Position numbers and translations under genes: made by a program
Assembly: GCF_006517175.1 (NCBI RefSeq)
Contig: NZ_CP041186.1
Location: 5,979,074-6,043,073 of the forward strand
DNA from: Persicimonas caeni
GTDB taxonomy: Bacteria; Myxococcota_A; Bradymonadia; Bradymonadales; Bradymonadaceae
Length of the DNA: 64,000 nucleotides
Reading direction: 5' to 3'
Shown here: positions 1 to 8,699 of the stretch, piece after piece
Numbering within the stretch: position 1 is the stretch's first letter
Layout of the letters: each line of letters opens with the position of its first letter
Notes under the pieces: model-generated
The model's input: only the letters and a program-made list of their open reading frames with translations
Database searches by the model: none
Told to the model about the DNA's origin: nothing

Positions 1-1
1 C

Positions 2-1915
2 GGCTTGCACTACGCGCACACGAGCACCGACGAGCAGGGCCGCCCGCGCAATATCGTCCATCGGGACGTCTCGCCGCAGAATATCTTGGTGAGCATGGAG
101 GGGCAGGTCAAAATGGTCGACTTCGGCGTCGCCAAGGCCGAAGACCGGCTCGGCCACACCCAGGCCGGCCAGCGCAAGGGCAAGCTGTCGTACATGAGCC
201 CCGAGCAGCTCGAGTCGAAGAACGTCGACGCGCGAAGCGACGTCTACACCCTGGGCATCGTGCTGTACGAGACGACGGTGGGAAAGCGACTGTTCCGCGG
301 GCGCAGCGACTTCGAGACGATGAACCTGGTGGCCAACGCCAAGGTGACGCCGCCCTCGGAGGTGCGCCCCGATTTTCCGGCCGAACTCGAGGCGATCATC
401 CTCAAGGCGCTGCAAAAGGAGCGCGAAGATCGCTACCAGTCGGCGCAAGAGCTGCAGATGGCGCTCGAGGATTGGCTGCATGCGCAGGACCGACGGGTGG
501 GGCGCGTCGAACTCGGCGAGTATATGCGCGGGCTTTTTTCGGAGGGGGTGGGTGTCAGTGCGGTCGACGCGCCTGCAGAAGATGTAGGTGTGCCGACGAG
601 CCCGATGAATGATGTTGGGGAGGTGGGGGCCGAGGGCGGTCACGGTCACGGAGCCGGTCACGGTAACGGAGCCGGTCACGGTCACGGTCGCGGTGTTGGT
701 GGTCCGCCGCCTTCGCGGCGGCCTGCTCCGCAACCTCAGCCCGATCCTGCGGCGGATGCGCAGGCGGACGGCGGGTGGGAGGTCGACGAGAACGAGTTCG
801 GCGATTACGGCGACTTTTCGAACAAGAAGACCAAGCTCTATGCCGGGTTGGGCGCGTTGGCGGCAGTCGCGACCATCGCGATTGTCGCTTGGGCAATGCT
901 CAACACCGAGAAGGATCTGGCGACGGACGAGGAGAAGGCGTACGCGGCGGCCATGGAGAAGATGGGCGACGCCGGTGTCGAAGTGCCCGACCCGCCCGCG
1001 ATGGTCGGCGTCGACCTTGCGACCGAGCCTGCCGGGGCGGCCGTGGTCGTCAACGGCCTGCTGGCCGAGGCGAAGACCCCCGGCACCTTCGATCTCGTCG
1101 CCGATCGGCCCAACGAGGTGGTCTTCTACCATCCGCAGTATCCGCCCAAACGTATCGTGGTCGGCGGTGACGCGGACGAGGCGCCCGAGAAGGTCGTCTT
1201 CGAGCCGTACGACAAGGAGCCGAAGACCGGCACGCTCACCATTCACAGCGATCCCGGGGCGGGCATCGTCTACATCAACGGCGAGCGTCTGGGCGCCGCG
1301 CCGCAGACGGTGGAGGATCTGCCGGCCGGCATCGATCACCACGTCGAGGTGCGAAAGAGCGGCCACTGGAGCTTTGCGGGATTCTTCGGGGTGGTGCCCG
1401 GCGAGAACAACGCGTTTCAGGTGAAGCTCGCGCCCGAAGACTCGGCCGGTCGAAAGCAGTACGTCGAGGTCACCTACGACGCCATTCCCCGGGATACCGC
1501 GGTGACCATCGACGGGGAGCTGAAGGGAGGATCACGGGTGGCGGTCAACCAGATACGCAACCAACATGTGCACGTGGAGCTGGCCAAACCGAACCACCGC
1601 ACCCAGGACCGCTACTTGCTGTTGCGTGACGTAGGCACCTTTACCTACCGCACGTTTCTCGAGCCGATCAGCCGCGAGAAGGGTACGCTGACGGTGAGCG
1701 TGGAGCCCGAAGGCTCGACGATTTATATCGGCTCGAACTCCTACGATTCCAACCCCGTCAAGGGGCTCGACCTCCTCGAGGGCAAGCACACGGTGGTCTT
1801 CGAGTTGCCCGACGGCAGCCGCCGGGAGACGAAGGTCGAAGTCTACCCCAAGATGAAGAACGTCTACGAACTCACGGCCACCGATGGAGGCGTGGACGTA
1901 AAACGTGTAGACTAA
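2..1915 (+). CDS. Ser/Thr protein kinase with PEGA-type repeats (5' end outside window)
   Basis: C-terminal part of a Hanks-type Ser/Thr kinase; the frame is open at the left edge, so the ATP-binding lobe lies outside. Visible: catalytic loop HRDVSPQN (about residues 19-26 of the visible part), DFG at 39-41 and MSPEQ at 64-68. The canonical Lys of HRDxKxxN is Ser, a variant common in myxobacterial-type kinases. A Gly/His-rich linker (about 211-231) precedes one transmembrane helix (about 277-297). The rest looks like extracytoplasmic PEGA-type beta repeats, with phrases such as GAGIVYINGERLG and GSTIYIGS. A cytoplasmic kinase with an outside sensor or surface-binding region is inferred. It ends 133 bp before an L,D-transpeptidase gene on the same strand. 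Substrate unknown. Confidence 0.9.
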   Translation, partial: GLHYAHTSTDEQGRPRNIVHRDVSPQNILVSMEGQVKMVDFGVAKAEDRLGHTQAGQRKGKLSYMSPEQLESKNVDARSDVYTLGIVLYETTVGKRLFRGRSDFETMNLVANAKVTPPSEVRPDFPAELEAIILKALQKEREDRYQSAQELQMALEDWLHAQDRRVGRVELGEYMRGLFSEGVGVSAVDAPAEDVGVPTSPMNDVGEVGAEGGHGHGAGHGNGAGHGHGRGVGGPPPSRRPAPQPQPDPAADAQADGGWEVDENEFGDYGDFSNKKTKLYAGLGALAAVATIAIVAWAMLNTEKDLATDEEKAYAAAMEKMGDAGVEVPDPPAMVGVDLATEPAGAAVVVNGLLAEAKTPGTFDLVADRPNEVVFYHPQYPPKRIVVGGDADEAPEKVVFEPYDKEPKTGTLTIHSDPGAGIVYINGERLGAAPQTVEDLPAGIDHHVEVRKSGHWSFAGFFGVVPGENNAFQVKLAPEDSAGRKQYVEVTYDAIPRDTAVTIDGELKGGSRVAVNQIRNQHVHVELAKPNHRTQDRYLLLRDVGTFTYRTFLEPISREKGTLTVSVEPEGSTIYIGSNSYDSNPVKGLDLLEGKHTVVFELPDGSRRETKVEVYPKMKNVYELTATDGGVDVKRVD

Positions 1916-2048
1916 AGTGACTAGTCACTGCTACAGAACGCGTTTACGTTTGGAGCAAGCATAAATCTATTGCAATCGGGGGCTGTGAGAGGCGGACGCG
2001 CTGGGAGGCGAACGTTCTTGCGGTCAATTCGAGGGGACACCAATACCC

Positions 2049-4187
2049 ATGGAACGGGAAACCACACCAAAGAGGGCACGCTGGGGCGGGGCCGTCGTCG
2101 GCCCGCGTCTAATCGCGGCGCTCGCATCGATTTTGCTCGTGGCGGGGGCGACGAGTTGTTCGGGTTCTTCACAACAGCAGACGGTCGACCCGGCCGAGCA
2201 GGCCGAGCGCAACCACAACGAAGACGTGGTCGACGCGTTGGCCAACCGGCTGCCCGAGATGTTGCGGCAGGTCGCCAAGCACCGTGCCAGTCAGTTGACG
2301 ATCGACGGCATCTTGGCGGCGCCTCAGGCGCACCTGGAGGAGATCGAGCTGCGCCGGCACGACTATCTGCGGGCGCTCTACGCCCAGAATGGCCACGAAC
2401 CGGTGTGGGTCGACGTCGACGGAACCGACGCCCAGCTGCGACCTTCGGCGCGTCAACTTCTCGAGGTGTTGCGCCAGGGCGCTGAGGCGCACGGATTGTG
2501 GCGTGACGAGTTGCACTTGGACCATCTCGAGATGGTCGATCTCGGCGCCGGCCAACGTATCGACGGCCGGGTCTTCGAGGGCGTGCAGCTCGACGCCGTC
2601 GACCGGCAGGCGATTGTGCAGTGGCTCGGGGAGCAGCAAAAGTCCTACGACCCGCAAGAGGATTTGCGCGAGCTCACCGCCGAGCTCATCTCCACCGGAG
2701 GCCCTCTCGACCGACTCGGCCAGCCGATGGAGGAGCAGGTCACCCGTCTTCGCGACGTGTCCGAAACCACCAGCCGCATCGACGTGCTCTTCTCGGATGC
2801 GCTTGTGCACTATGCGATGCGCCTGCGCTTCGACAACAAGGCGTGGCAGCGTGGCCATGCGTGGCCCGAGCGGCTGCAGAAGCCGAGCGAAGAAGCCCAG
2901 AAGAAGGACGAAAAAGAGGCCGAAAGTGACAAAGAGCCGAAGCTGACCGGAGAGGCGCTCGTCGAGGCGAGGCGCAAGTATCTGGTCATGCAGAGCCTCG
3001 GCCCGGTCTTCAAGGACTCCTCGCAGGTGGCGACCACGCTCGCCGAGCTGCCGCCGCCTTTCGAGCCGTACCGTCGGCTCACCCGCGCCTTCAAGCGCTA
3101 TGCCGATATCGTCGAGGCCGGCGGTTGGCCGCTGATCCCGCAAGAGGCCGAGGGGTTGAAGCGAGGTGCGTCGAGCGAGCATATCCCCACCGTCAAGGAA
3201 CGCCTTCGCATCGAGGGCTACTACGATGGTGACGACTCCAAGACTTTCACCAACGAGCTTCGCCGTGCGCTCTTGACCTACCAGCGCACTCACCAGTTGT
3301 GGGAAAACGGATGGCTGACGCCGCAGACGATGCGCAGCCTCAACGACACCGCCACCGAGCGCTGGAATCAGATTCGACTGACCCTCGAGCGTTGGCGTGA
3401 GTCGCGCGTCGGCCCCGACACGCACTACGTGCACGTCAATATCCCCGACTTTCACGCGTCGGTTTGGCGAAACGGCGAGCGTGACATGTACTTCAAGATC
3501 GTCGTCGGCTCGACCTCCAAGGAGCGCACCGACGACGGCGAGCTCATCTACAAGCATGCCACCCCGCGCTTTAGTGACCGGCTCGATTATATCGTCTTCA
3601 ATCCGTACTGGAACGTGCCCGAGAGCATCCGCGAAAAGGAACTCGAGCCCAAGTTCGAGGAGAAGCCCGAGTACTTCGAGGAGAAGCACTACGAATATTT
3701 CACCGACCGCAACGGTCACCGCTTCCTGCGCCAGAAGCCCGGGCCGCACAATGCGCTGGGGAAGGTGAAATTTCTCTTCCCGAACCGCTACAACGTCTAC
3801 ATGCACGACACCCCGGACAAGCACCTGTTCAAGCACCCCTTTCGGGCCTACTCCCACGGTTGTGTGCGTATCCAAGACCCGATGAAGTTCGCCCACTATC
3901 TGCTCGATCTCGACGGGCGCTGGAAAGACGAGAAGCGCCAAGAGAAGCTCGACGAGTGGTACGCCAAAGAAGGGGAGACCTGGGTCAACCTGCGCCACGA
4001 GTTGCCCGTGCATATCGAGTATTTCGTGGTGCGCGTCGACGATAATGGGCACGCCAACTTCCTCGCCGACCTCTACAGGCTCGATCGGCCGCGGATGAAG
4101 AAGATTGCGGCGAAGGTCGAGGCGTTACAGAGCGAGGAGCCCGAAGGTGCGGAGAGCGTGGAGAGCGCAGAAGCGAGTCAACACTGA
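2049..4187 (+). CDS. L,D-transpeptidase lipoprotein (YcbB/LdtD-like)
   Basis: Predicted to form 3-3 (meso-DAP to meso-DAP) peptidoglycan cross-links in the periplasm. The 712-residue product begins with a signal peptide ending in a lipobox (ATSC, Cys about 37). It has a long scaffold-like region, a peptidoglycan-binding-like segment (about 390-435, with YQRTHQL and GWLTPQTMRSLN) and a C-terminal YkuD domain. The catalytic motif YSHGCVR has its Cys near residue 605, and the active-site His lies in YMHDTPDKHLFKHP. The size and order match YcbB/LdtD rather than the short LdtA-C enzymes. A Lys/Glu-rich insert lies at about 280-300. The start is ATG with GAGGGGAC about 12 bp upstream. It lies directly upstream of the T3SS block in the same direction, so local wall remodelling for that machine is an inference. 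Confidence 0.92.
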   Translation: MERETTPKRARWGGAVVGPRLIAALASILLVAGATSCSGSSQQQTVDPAEQAERNHNEDVVDALANRLPEMLRQVAKHRASQLTIDGILAAPQAHLEEIELRRHDYLRALYAQNGHEPVWVDVDGTDAQLRPSARQLLEVLRQGAEAHGLWRDELHLDHLEMVDLGAGQRIDGRVFEGVQLDAVDRQAIVQWLGEQQKSYDPQEDLRELTAELISTGGPLDRLGQPMEEQVTRLRDVSETTSRIDVLFSDALVHYAMRLRFDNKAWQRGHAWPERLQKPSEEAQKKDEKEAESDKEPKLTGEALVEARRKYLVMQSLGPVFKDSSQVATTLAELPPPFEPYRRLTRAFKRYADIVEAGGWPLIPQEAEGLKRGASSEHIPTVKERLRIEGYYDGDDSKTFTNELRRALLTYQRTHQLWENGWLTPQTMRSLNDTATERWNQIRLTLERWRESRVGPDTHYVHVNIPDFHASVWRNGERDMYFKIVVGSTSKERTDDGELIYKHATPRFSDRLDYIVFNPYWNVPESIREKELEPKFEEKPEYFEEKHYEYFTDRNGHRFLRQKPGPHNALGKVKFLFPNRYNVYMHDTPDKHLFKHPFRAYSHGCVRIQDPMKFAHYLLDLDGRWKDEKRQEKLDEWYAKEGETWVNLRHELPVHIEYFVVRVDDNGHANFLADLYRLDRPRMKKIAAKVEALQSEEPEGAESVESAEASQH

Positions 4188-4231
4188 AGCGTCCCAGGTG
4201 TCCCCTCGAGAGCCTGATTTGCCAAAACAGA

Positions 4232-4388
4232 GAACCGAGATCGCGCAAAAGATTTTTGTGTCCTGCAACTGACTGATTTTGCGTGGGAAAGTCTCGGTTC
4301 GGTCTGTCCTTCCGAAAAAAAGTTTCCAAAAATACGCAACGATTCGCCCCCTTTTGCCGAAAACAGTTATGAGGGCCATGCATAACTG
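4232..4388. promoter_or_regulatory. AT-rich upstream region of the T3SS operon with two inverted repeats
   Basis: The 224-bp gap before sctI is visibly richer in A/T than its surroundings. It carries two perfect inverted repeats: GAACCGAGA at 4232-4240 with TCTCGGTTC at 4292-4300 (flanking an inner GCAAAA/TTTTGC pair at 4245-4250 and 4277-4282), and CAGTTATG at 4364-4371 with CATAACTG at 4381-4388. The second ends 23 bp before the sctI ATG. The likely role is operator/promoter for the T3SS operon or the end of the transpeptidase transcript. I see no clear sigma-70 boxes. Confidence 0.4.
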
Positions 4389-4411
4389 TGTCTTCGAGCA
4401 ATGGGAGCGAG

Positions 4412-4855
4412 ATGACGGATCCAATCAGCGGAAAAATCGCCTCACAGATGGCCGAGCAGGCCAGCGGGGTGGGTGAGCAATCGGCGTCGGTGTCGCAGGG
4501 CGACTCGAGCCAGAAGACGTCGTTCAAGGACGTCATGGCGAACGTGCAGAGCCAGCAGGTCGACGAGGCGAAGGCGGCCGATAACGTCGATGCCATCGAA
4601 GGGGTCGAGGGAGCAAGTGAGTCCGAAGGGCCGGCCGAGACCCGCCTTCAGGACTTCTTGGACGGGCTTCGCACCGACGAGACCAGGCTCGAGAAGATGA
4701 TGGAAGGCAGCTTGTCGGGCGCGGACATGTCCAACCAGGAGCTTCTGGAGATGCAGTCGCTCATCTACGCCTACTCGCAGAAGGTAGAGTTGGCGTCGAA
4801 GGCGGTGTCGAATGCTGCCAGCGGCATGAAACAAATCATGAACACTCAGGTTTAG
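4412..4855 (+). CDS. sctI: Type III secretion inner-rod protein, SctI (YscI/HrpB-like)
   Basis: 147 residues from the ATG preceded by GGGAG; an upstream in-frame GTG at 4388 would add eight residues and looks less likely. The C-terminal third (MQSLIYAYSQKVELAS, then KAVSNAASGMKQIMNTQV) is the characteristic amphipathic helix of the YscI/HrpB/SctI inner-rod family, which lines the export channel beneath the needle. The N-terminal half is Ser/Glu-rich and low in complexity, as is usual for rod subunits. It is the first gene of a run sctI-J-K?-L-N-O, which supports the call. The assignment rests on the C-terminal motif plus synteny. Confidence 0.75.
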   Translation: MTDPISGKIASQMAEQASGVGEQSASVSQGDSSQKTSFKDVMANVQSQQVDEAKAADNVDAIEGVEGASESEGPAETRLQDFLDGLRTDETRLEKMMEGSLSGADMSNQELLEMQSLIYAYSQKVELASKAVSNAASGMKQIMNTQV

Positions 4856-4866
4856 TGGGGGCACCG

Positions 4867-5646
4867 GTGAAAGTGAATCGATGGATAGGGAGCCTCGCGT
4901 TGTGCTTGCTGCTCGTGGGCGCTGGTTGCACGGAGCCGATTTATCACGGGCTCGGCGAGAAGGAGGCCAATGAGATGGTCGTGGTGCTCGAGCAGCACGG
5001 ACTCGAAGCCGGCAAGGAGCGCGATCCGGCGGCCGACAACGCTTGGAAGGTGACCGTGCCGAGCGCGGTCAAGGTCGAGGCGTGGCGTGTGCTGCAAACC
5101 GAAGGGCTGCCGAGGCCGGAGGTCTCGGGATTCGACGCGTTCTACCCGAGCGGCGGCATGGTGCCGACGGCGAGCGAGGAGCGTGTGTTGCTGCAGTACT
5201 CGACGGCCCAGGAGCTTCGAAAGAGTCTGTTGGCGGTCGACACCGTGGTCGACGCGCAGGTGAACTTGGTGCTTCCCGAAAAGCCGCGTGTGCAACTCGA
5301 GACGACGGTCGTCGAGCCGCCGCGAGCGAGCGTGCTCATCAAGTACCGCTCGGACTCCAAAAAACCACCTCTCGGCCAGGAGAAAGTGCGCAGCTTGGTC
5401 GCCGGCGGTGTCGAGGGGCTCGACGCAAAGAACGTCGACGTGATTTTCACCCGCGCAGCGAGAAGCGCACAGCCGTTGGTCGAGCCGGCGTTTGCGACGG
5501 TGGGACCGGTCAGCGTGGCCGAGAAGAGCAAGGGCGTGTTCCAGCTTCTGGTGGTGGCCATGGCGCTATGCATCGTGATGCTCACCGGTGGCGTAGTCTT
5601 CCTCATTTTCCGAATGCGTCGGAAGGCGAATGAGGTGGCGGGATGA
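4867..5646 (+). CDS. sctJ: Type III secretion inner-membrane ring lipoprotein SctJ (YscJ/FliF family)
   Basis: Inner MS-ring lipoprotein of the injectisome basal body. There is a signal peptide with lipobox VGAGC, then paired RBM-type domains with the SctJ phrases IYHGLGEKEANEMVVVL, DAFYPSGGMVPTASEE and LPEKPRVQLE. A C-terminal transmembrane helix (about 225-250) is followed by a basic FRMRRK tail. The length (about 259 residues) fits SctJ and is half that of flagellar FliF. The preferred start is the GTG at 4867, preceded by TGGGGG; the GTG at 4855 overlaps the sctI stop and would leave no spacing. The 3' end overlaps the next gene as ATGA. Confidence 0.9.
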   Translation: MKVNRWIGSLALCLLLVGAGCTEPIYHGLGEKEANEMVVVLEQHGLEAGKERDPAADNAWKVTVPSAVKVEAWRVLQTEGLPRPEVSGFDAFYPSGGMVPTASEERVLLQYSTAQELRKSLLAVDTVVDAQVNLVLPEKPRVQLETTVVEPPRASVLIKYRSDSKKPPLGQEKVRSLVAGGVEGLDAKNVDVIFTRAARSAQPLVEPAFATVGPVSVAEKSKGVFQLLVVAMALCIVMLTGGVVFLIFRMRRKANEVAG

Positions 5647-6584
5647 CCCAAGAACTCGAATTTCGGCCGGGGCTGACTAGCTCTGAGGCGGCCATTGCGT
5701 GGGCTTATGCGCGCTTCGGCGGAGAGGTCGACGCCTGCGACGTTCTCGACGGCGATGCGGCCAAGCCCGTGCGTGAGGTGGTAAAGCGAGTGCTCGAAGC
5801 GCCTGTGGACGAGCGCGCACGCATCGTGGAGACGTGGCGGCGGCAGGACCGGCGCTGGGACAGCCTCGACGAGTTGGCCAAGCGACTCGACGACGCCGAC
5901 ATCGACGATTGGGCTGCAGGCCTTGGCCCTCGCTGGAAGAACGCGCTGATGCGCCAGCTGGGCCGCGTCCGCGGCAAGCCGTGTCCGTGGCACGACAACA
6001 GCGTACGCACGCGCCGGGCGATTGTGTGGCTAACGCTGGGGCCCCTTCGCGATGCGGTCAAAGGAGGGCGGGCCGAGTTGATTGCTCGGAGTGGCTTCGA
6101 CCTCGAGCACCTTGTCCAGATGGCGAGGGGCGAGCGTGAGGCTTGGATCCGCCAGTTGGGCGTCTTTCAACTCGTCGAACTCACACGAGAGCAAGACCGG
6201 CGAAGCCTCGCGAGGCTTCGCCGGGCGCTTCGCGAGGAGGATCGAGCGTGGTTCGACGCCTGTTCGAGGTACGAGCGCGATATCGACCGCATCGAGCGCG
6301 GGCACCTGCGTGAGTTCTTTTTGGCGATTAGCCGCCAAGAGCCCGATCTCACCGCTCGTCTTCTGCACCTCGGGCTCTACACGATTGCAGCCTCTTCGGG
6401 CGAGCGCTTCGCGCCGAAGCTACGGAGCGTCGCCTCGCGGCTGCCGTCGACCTTCGAGACGCTCCTACTGCACTACCACCGCGGTCAACAACGCACCGCA
6501 GCGCCGACACTCGCGCCGACCATGCGTGGCTCGATCACACTCTTCGTCGAGCGACGCGCCGAATACGGAGGGATCAATGACTGA
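5643..6584 (+). CDS. T3SS-cluster protein of unknown family, candidate SctK
   Basis: 313 residues with no motif I can name. It overlaps the sctJ stop by ATGA and overlaps the start of sctL, so it is translationally coupled in the slot where sctK (YscK/OrgA, a sorting-platform adaptor) sits in injectisome operons. It is rich in Arg, Asp and Trp, has no signal peptide or membrane helix, and looks helical in its C-terminal half (LARLRRALREEDRAWFDACS onwards). A soluble cytoplasmic partner of SctL/SctN is inferred. The SctK identity comes from position only. Confidence 0.45.
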   Translation: MTQELEFRPGLTSSEAAIAWAYARFGGEVDACDVLDGDAAKPVREVVKRVLEAPVDERARIVETWRRQDRRWDSLDELAKRLDDADIDDWAAGLGPRWKNALMRQLGRVRGKPCPWHDNSVRTRRAIVWLTLGPLRDAVKGGRAELIARSGFDLEHLVQMARGEREAWIRQLGVFQLVELTREQDRRSLARLRRALREEDRAWFDACSRYERDIDRIERGHLREFFLAISRQEPDLTARLLHLGLYTIAASSGERFAPKLRSVASRLPSTFETLLLHYHRGQQRTAAPTLAPTMRGSITLFVERRAEYGGIND

Positions 6585-7260
6585 GGACGTAGCACAGCAA
6601 GAAACGAGCAGCGAGGCGAGCGCACCCGAGCCGATGCGCGTGATCCGCGCACCGGAAGCGATACGTCAGGATATCCGGCCGCTCTTTGCGAGCCCGTCGG
6701 TTCGGCTGGTTCGCTCGCGGGTGATCGAGTCGTTGGAGGATGTCGACGAGGCGCTCGACAGGGCGAAAGCCGTCGCCGACGCCACAGTCGAGCAGGCCAA
6801 ACGCGACGCGCGGGAGCTTCGCGAGGAGGCGCGTGAGCAGGGCAGGGCGGAGGGCATGGACGAAGTCCTCGCGCAACTCGCGAAGGCTAGACGCGAGTAC
6901 GAAGAGCTTCTGGCCGGCGCCGAGCAGGACATGCTCGACATGGCTTTTCGGCTCGCCCGGCGCATCATCGGCGAGGCGATCGAGGTGGAGCCCGAACGGG
7001 TCCGCCAGATGGTCGCGAACGTGCTCGGCCATGCGCGCGGAAAGCGCGAGATCGTCGTGCAGGTTGCGCCCGCCGATTTGGAGGTGCTCGAGGCGAGCAG
7101 CGGCGAGTTTTCGAGCCAAGTCGACGGCGTGCGCGTCTACTTCGAGGCTGAGCCGGCGCTCGAGCGTGGAAGCTGCGTCATTCAGACCGAGACGGGCCAC
7201 ATCGACGGGCGCATCGAAACGCAACTCGAGACGCTCAAACGCGCGCTGCAGGGAGGCTGA
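6577..7260 (+). CDS. sctL: Type III secretion stator protein SctL (YscL/FliH-like)
   Basis: Predicted 227-residue peripheral stator that links the ATPase SctN to the sorting platform. After a variable N-terminus there is a long charged helix (about 55-115, with ELREEAREQGRAEGMDEVLA), as in FliH/YscL. It is followed by the globular domain (about 125-227, with LARRIIGEAIEVEPERV and VQVAPADLEVLE) that resembles the peripheral-stalk domain of F/V-type ATPases. The ATG at 6577 has CGGAGGG upstream; the longer frame reaching back to 6082 lies entirely inside the preceding gene and is rejected. It is immediately followed by sctN after 3 bp. Confidence 0.85.
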   Translation: MTEDVAQQETSSEASAPEPMRVIRAPEAIRQDIRPLFASPSVRLVRSRVIESLEDVDEALDRAKAVADATVEQAKRDARELREEAREQGRAEGMDEVLAQLAKARREYEELLAGAEQDMLDMAFRLARRIIGEAIEVEPERVRQMVANVLGHARGKREIVVQVAPADLEVLEASSGEFSSQVDGVRVYFEAEPALERGSCVIQTETGHIDGRIETQLETLKRALQGG

Positions 7261-7263
7261 GAC

Positions 7264-8586
7264 ATGGCAGGGAAGAACTCGATTCTGGGCAGTTACCTCG
7301 ACAAGCTCGACCAGGTCGACACCGTACAGGTGCGCGGTCGCGTACGTCAGGTCACCGGTCTCGTGGTGCGCGCCTCGGTGCCGCAGGCGCGGGTCGGCGA
7401 AGTCGTCGAGATCGCATGCCGTGGCGGCCAGAAGCTGCGCGCCGAGGTCGTGGGCTTCGAGGGCGAGGACGTCGTCTTGATGCCGCTTGGCGGCGTGGAG
7501 GGCCTCGGGCCCAAATCCGAAGTCGAGCCGCTCGGGCGTCCGATGTCGATTCAGTGCGGCGAAGGCTTGCTCGGGCGCGTGCTCGACGGGCTCGGCCGAC
7601 CCATTGACGGCAAGGGCGCGCTGTACGGCCCCGGCTTCGAAGAGTGGTCGATCATGCGCGAGCCGCCCAACCCCCTGGCCAGAAAGCGCATCACCGATCC
7701 TCTCGAGATGGGCATTCGCGCCATCGACGGCCTGCTGACGGTCGGCCAGGGCCAGCGCGTCGGACTGTTTGCCGGATCCGGCGTCGGTAAGTCGACGCTG
7801 ATGGGCCAGATCGCCAAGGGCTGCGCGGCCGACGTCATCGTCATGTGCCTCATCGGCGAGCGTGGCCGCGAGGTGCGCGATTTCCTCGAAGAGGTCCTGG
7901 GCGAGGAGGGCCTGGCGCGATCGGTGGTCGTCTGCGCCACCAGCGACCGGCCCAGCCTGGTGCGCCTCAAGTCGGCGTTCGTGGCCACGGCCATCGCCGA
8001 GTGGTTCCGCGACCAGGGAAAGAGCGTGATGCTGATGATGGACTCGGTTACTCGTTTTGCCCGCGCCCAGCGCGAGGTCGGTCTGGCCGCAGGCGAGCCC
8101 CCCGCCCGACAAGGCTATCCGCCCAGCGTCTTCAGCATGCTGCCGAGGCTGCTGGAGCGCGCCGGCAACAACGACAAGGGCTCGATCACCGCGCTCTACA
8201 CGGTGCTCGTCGCCGGCGGCGACATGGAAGAGCCCATCGCCGACGAAGTCCGCGGCATCCTCGACGGCCACATCCTGCTGGCCCGCAAGCTCGCCAGCCG
8301 AAACCACTGGCCGGCCATCGATGTGTTGCCGTCGCTGTCTCGCGTCATGAACGCCGTCGCCAGCAAGGAGCACACCCGTGCGGCCGGCGAGTTTCGCGAG
8401 GTCCTCTCGACCTACGAGGAAAAGCGCGACCTCATCGCGCTCGGCGCGTACCAGTACGGCACGGACCCGGACGTCGATTATGCCATCGACCTGATCGAGG
8501 AACTCGAGGCGATCTTGAAGCAGGGGTTGGAGGAGCGCACGCCGATGGAGGAGACCGTCGAGATGATGCTCGACATCTTCGGCTAG
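7264..8586 (+). CDS. sctN: Type III secretion ATPase SctN (YscN/FliI family)
   Basis: 440-residue hexameric ATPase that unfolds and releases substrates from chaperones at the export gate. Features: N-terminal beta-barrel, Walker A GSGVGKST (about 173-180), the FliI/YscN segment [16 protein letters not shown] containing the catalytic Glu, Walker [18 protein letters not shown], and the family signature [15 protein letters not shown]. The length matches SctN. No flagellar gene accompanies it, and its neighbours SctI and SctJ are of the virulence type, so a non-flagellar T3SS is favoured over FliI. The start is ATG three bases after the sctL stop. Confidence 0.95.
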   Translation: MAGKNSILGSYLDKLDQVDTVQVRGRVRQVTGLVVRASVPQARVGEVVEIACRGGQKLRAEVVGFEGEDVVLMPLGGVEGLGPKSEVEPLGRPMSIQCGEGLLGRVLDGLGRPIDGKGALYGPGFEEWSIMREPPNPLARKRITDPLEMGIRAIDGLLTVGQGQRVGLFAGSGVGKSTLMGQIAKGCAADVIVMCLIGERGREVRDFLEEVLGEEGLARSVVVCATSDRPSLVRLKSAFVATAIAEWFRDQGKSVMLMMDSVTRFARAQREVGLAAGEPPARQGYPPSVFSMLPRLLERAGNNDKGSITALYTVLVAGGDMEEPIADEVRGILDGHILLARKLASRNHWPAIDVLPSLSRVMNAVASKEHTRAAGEFREVLSTYEEKRDLIALGAYQYGTDPDVDYAIDLIEELEAILKQGLEERTPMEETVEMMLDIFG

Positions 8587-8623
8587 GCCTCTAGCGGAGC
8601 GGCTGCTTGCTGCCTGCGGAGCT

Positions 8624-8667
8624 CGCCCCGTTGTTTGGGGCGCCGGTGCAGCCCTGGGTCTCGACCC
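8624..8667 (+). promoter_or_regulatory. Intercistronic hairpins between sctN and sctO
   Basis: The 113-bp gap between sctN and sctO is the only sizeable gap in an otherwise overlapping operon. It contains CGCCCC/GGGGCG (8624-8629 with 8637-8642, 7-nt loop) and GGGTC/GACCC (8656-8660 with 8663-8667). No T-run follows, so this is more likely an RNA-processing or stability element, or attenuation, than a full terminator. This is inference from the fold only. Confidence 0.35.
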
Positions 8668-8699
8668 GGGGGTTGGCGGACAATAAACGACAGATTGCC

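Noticed and set aside
2169-4052. 627-aa open frame on the minus strand
   Set aside because: Antisense shadow of the L,D-transpeptidase gene, which has recognisable motifs, a lipobox and a ribosome site. High-GC DNA yields such frames often.
6574-8373. 599-aa open frame on the minus strand
   Set aside because: Antisense to sctL and sctN, which carry clear family motifs; no plausible protein family.
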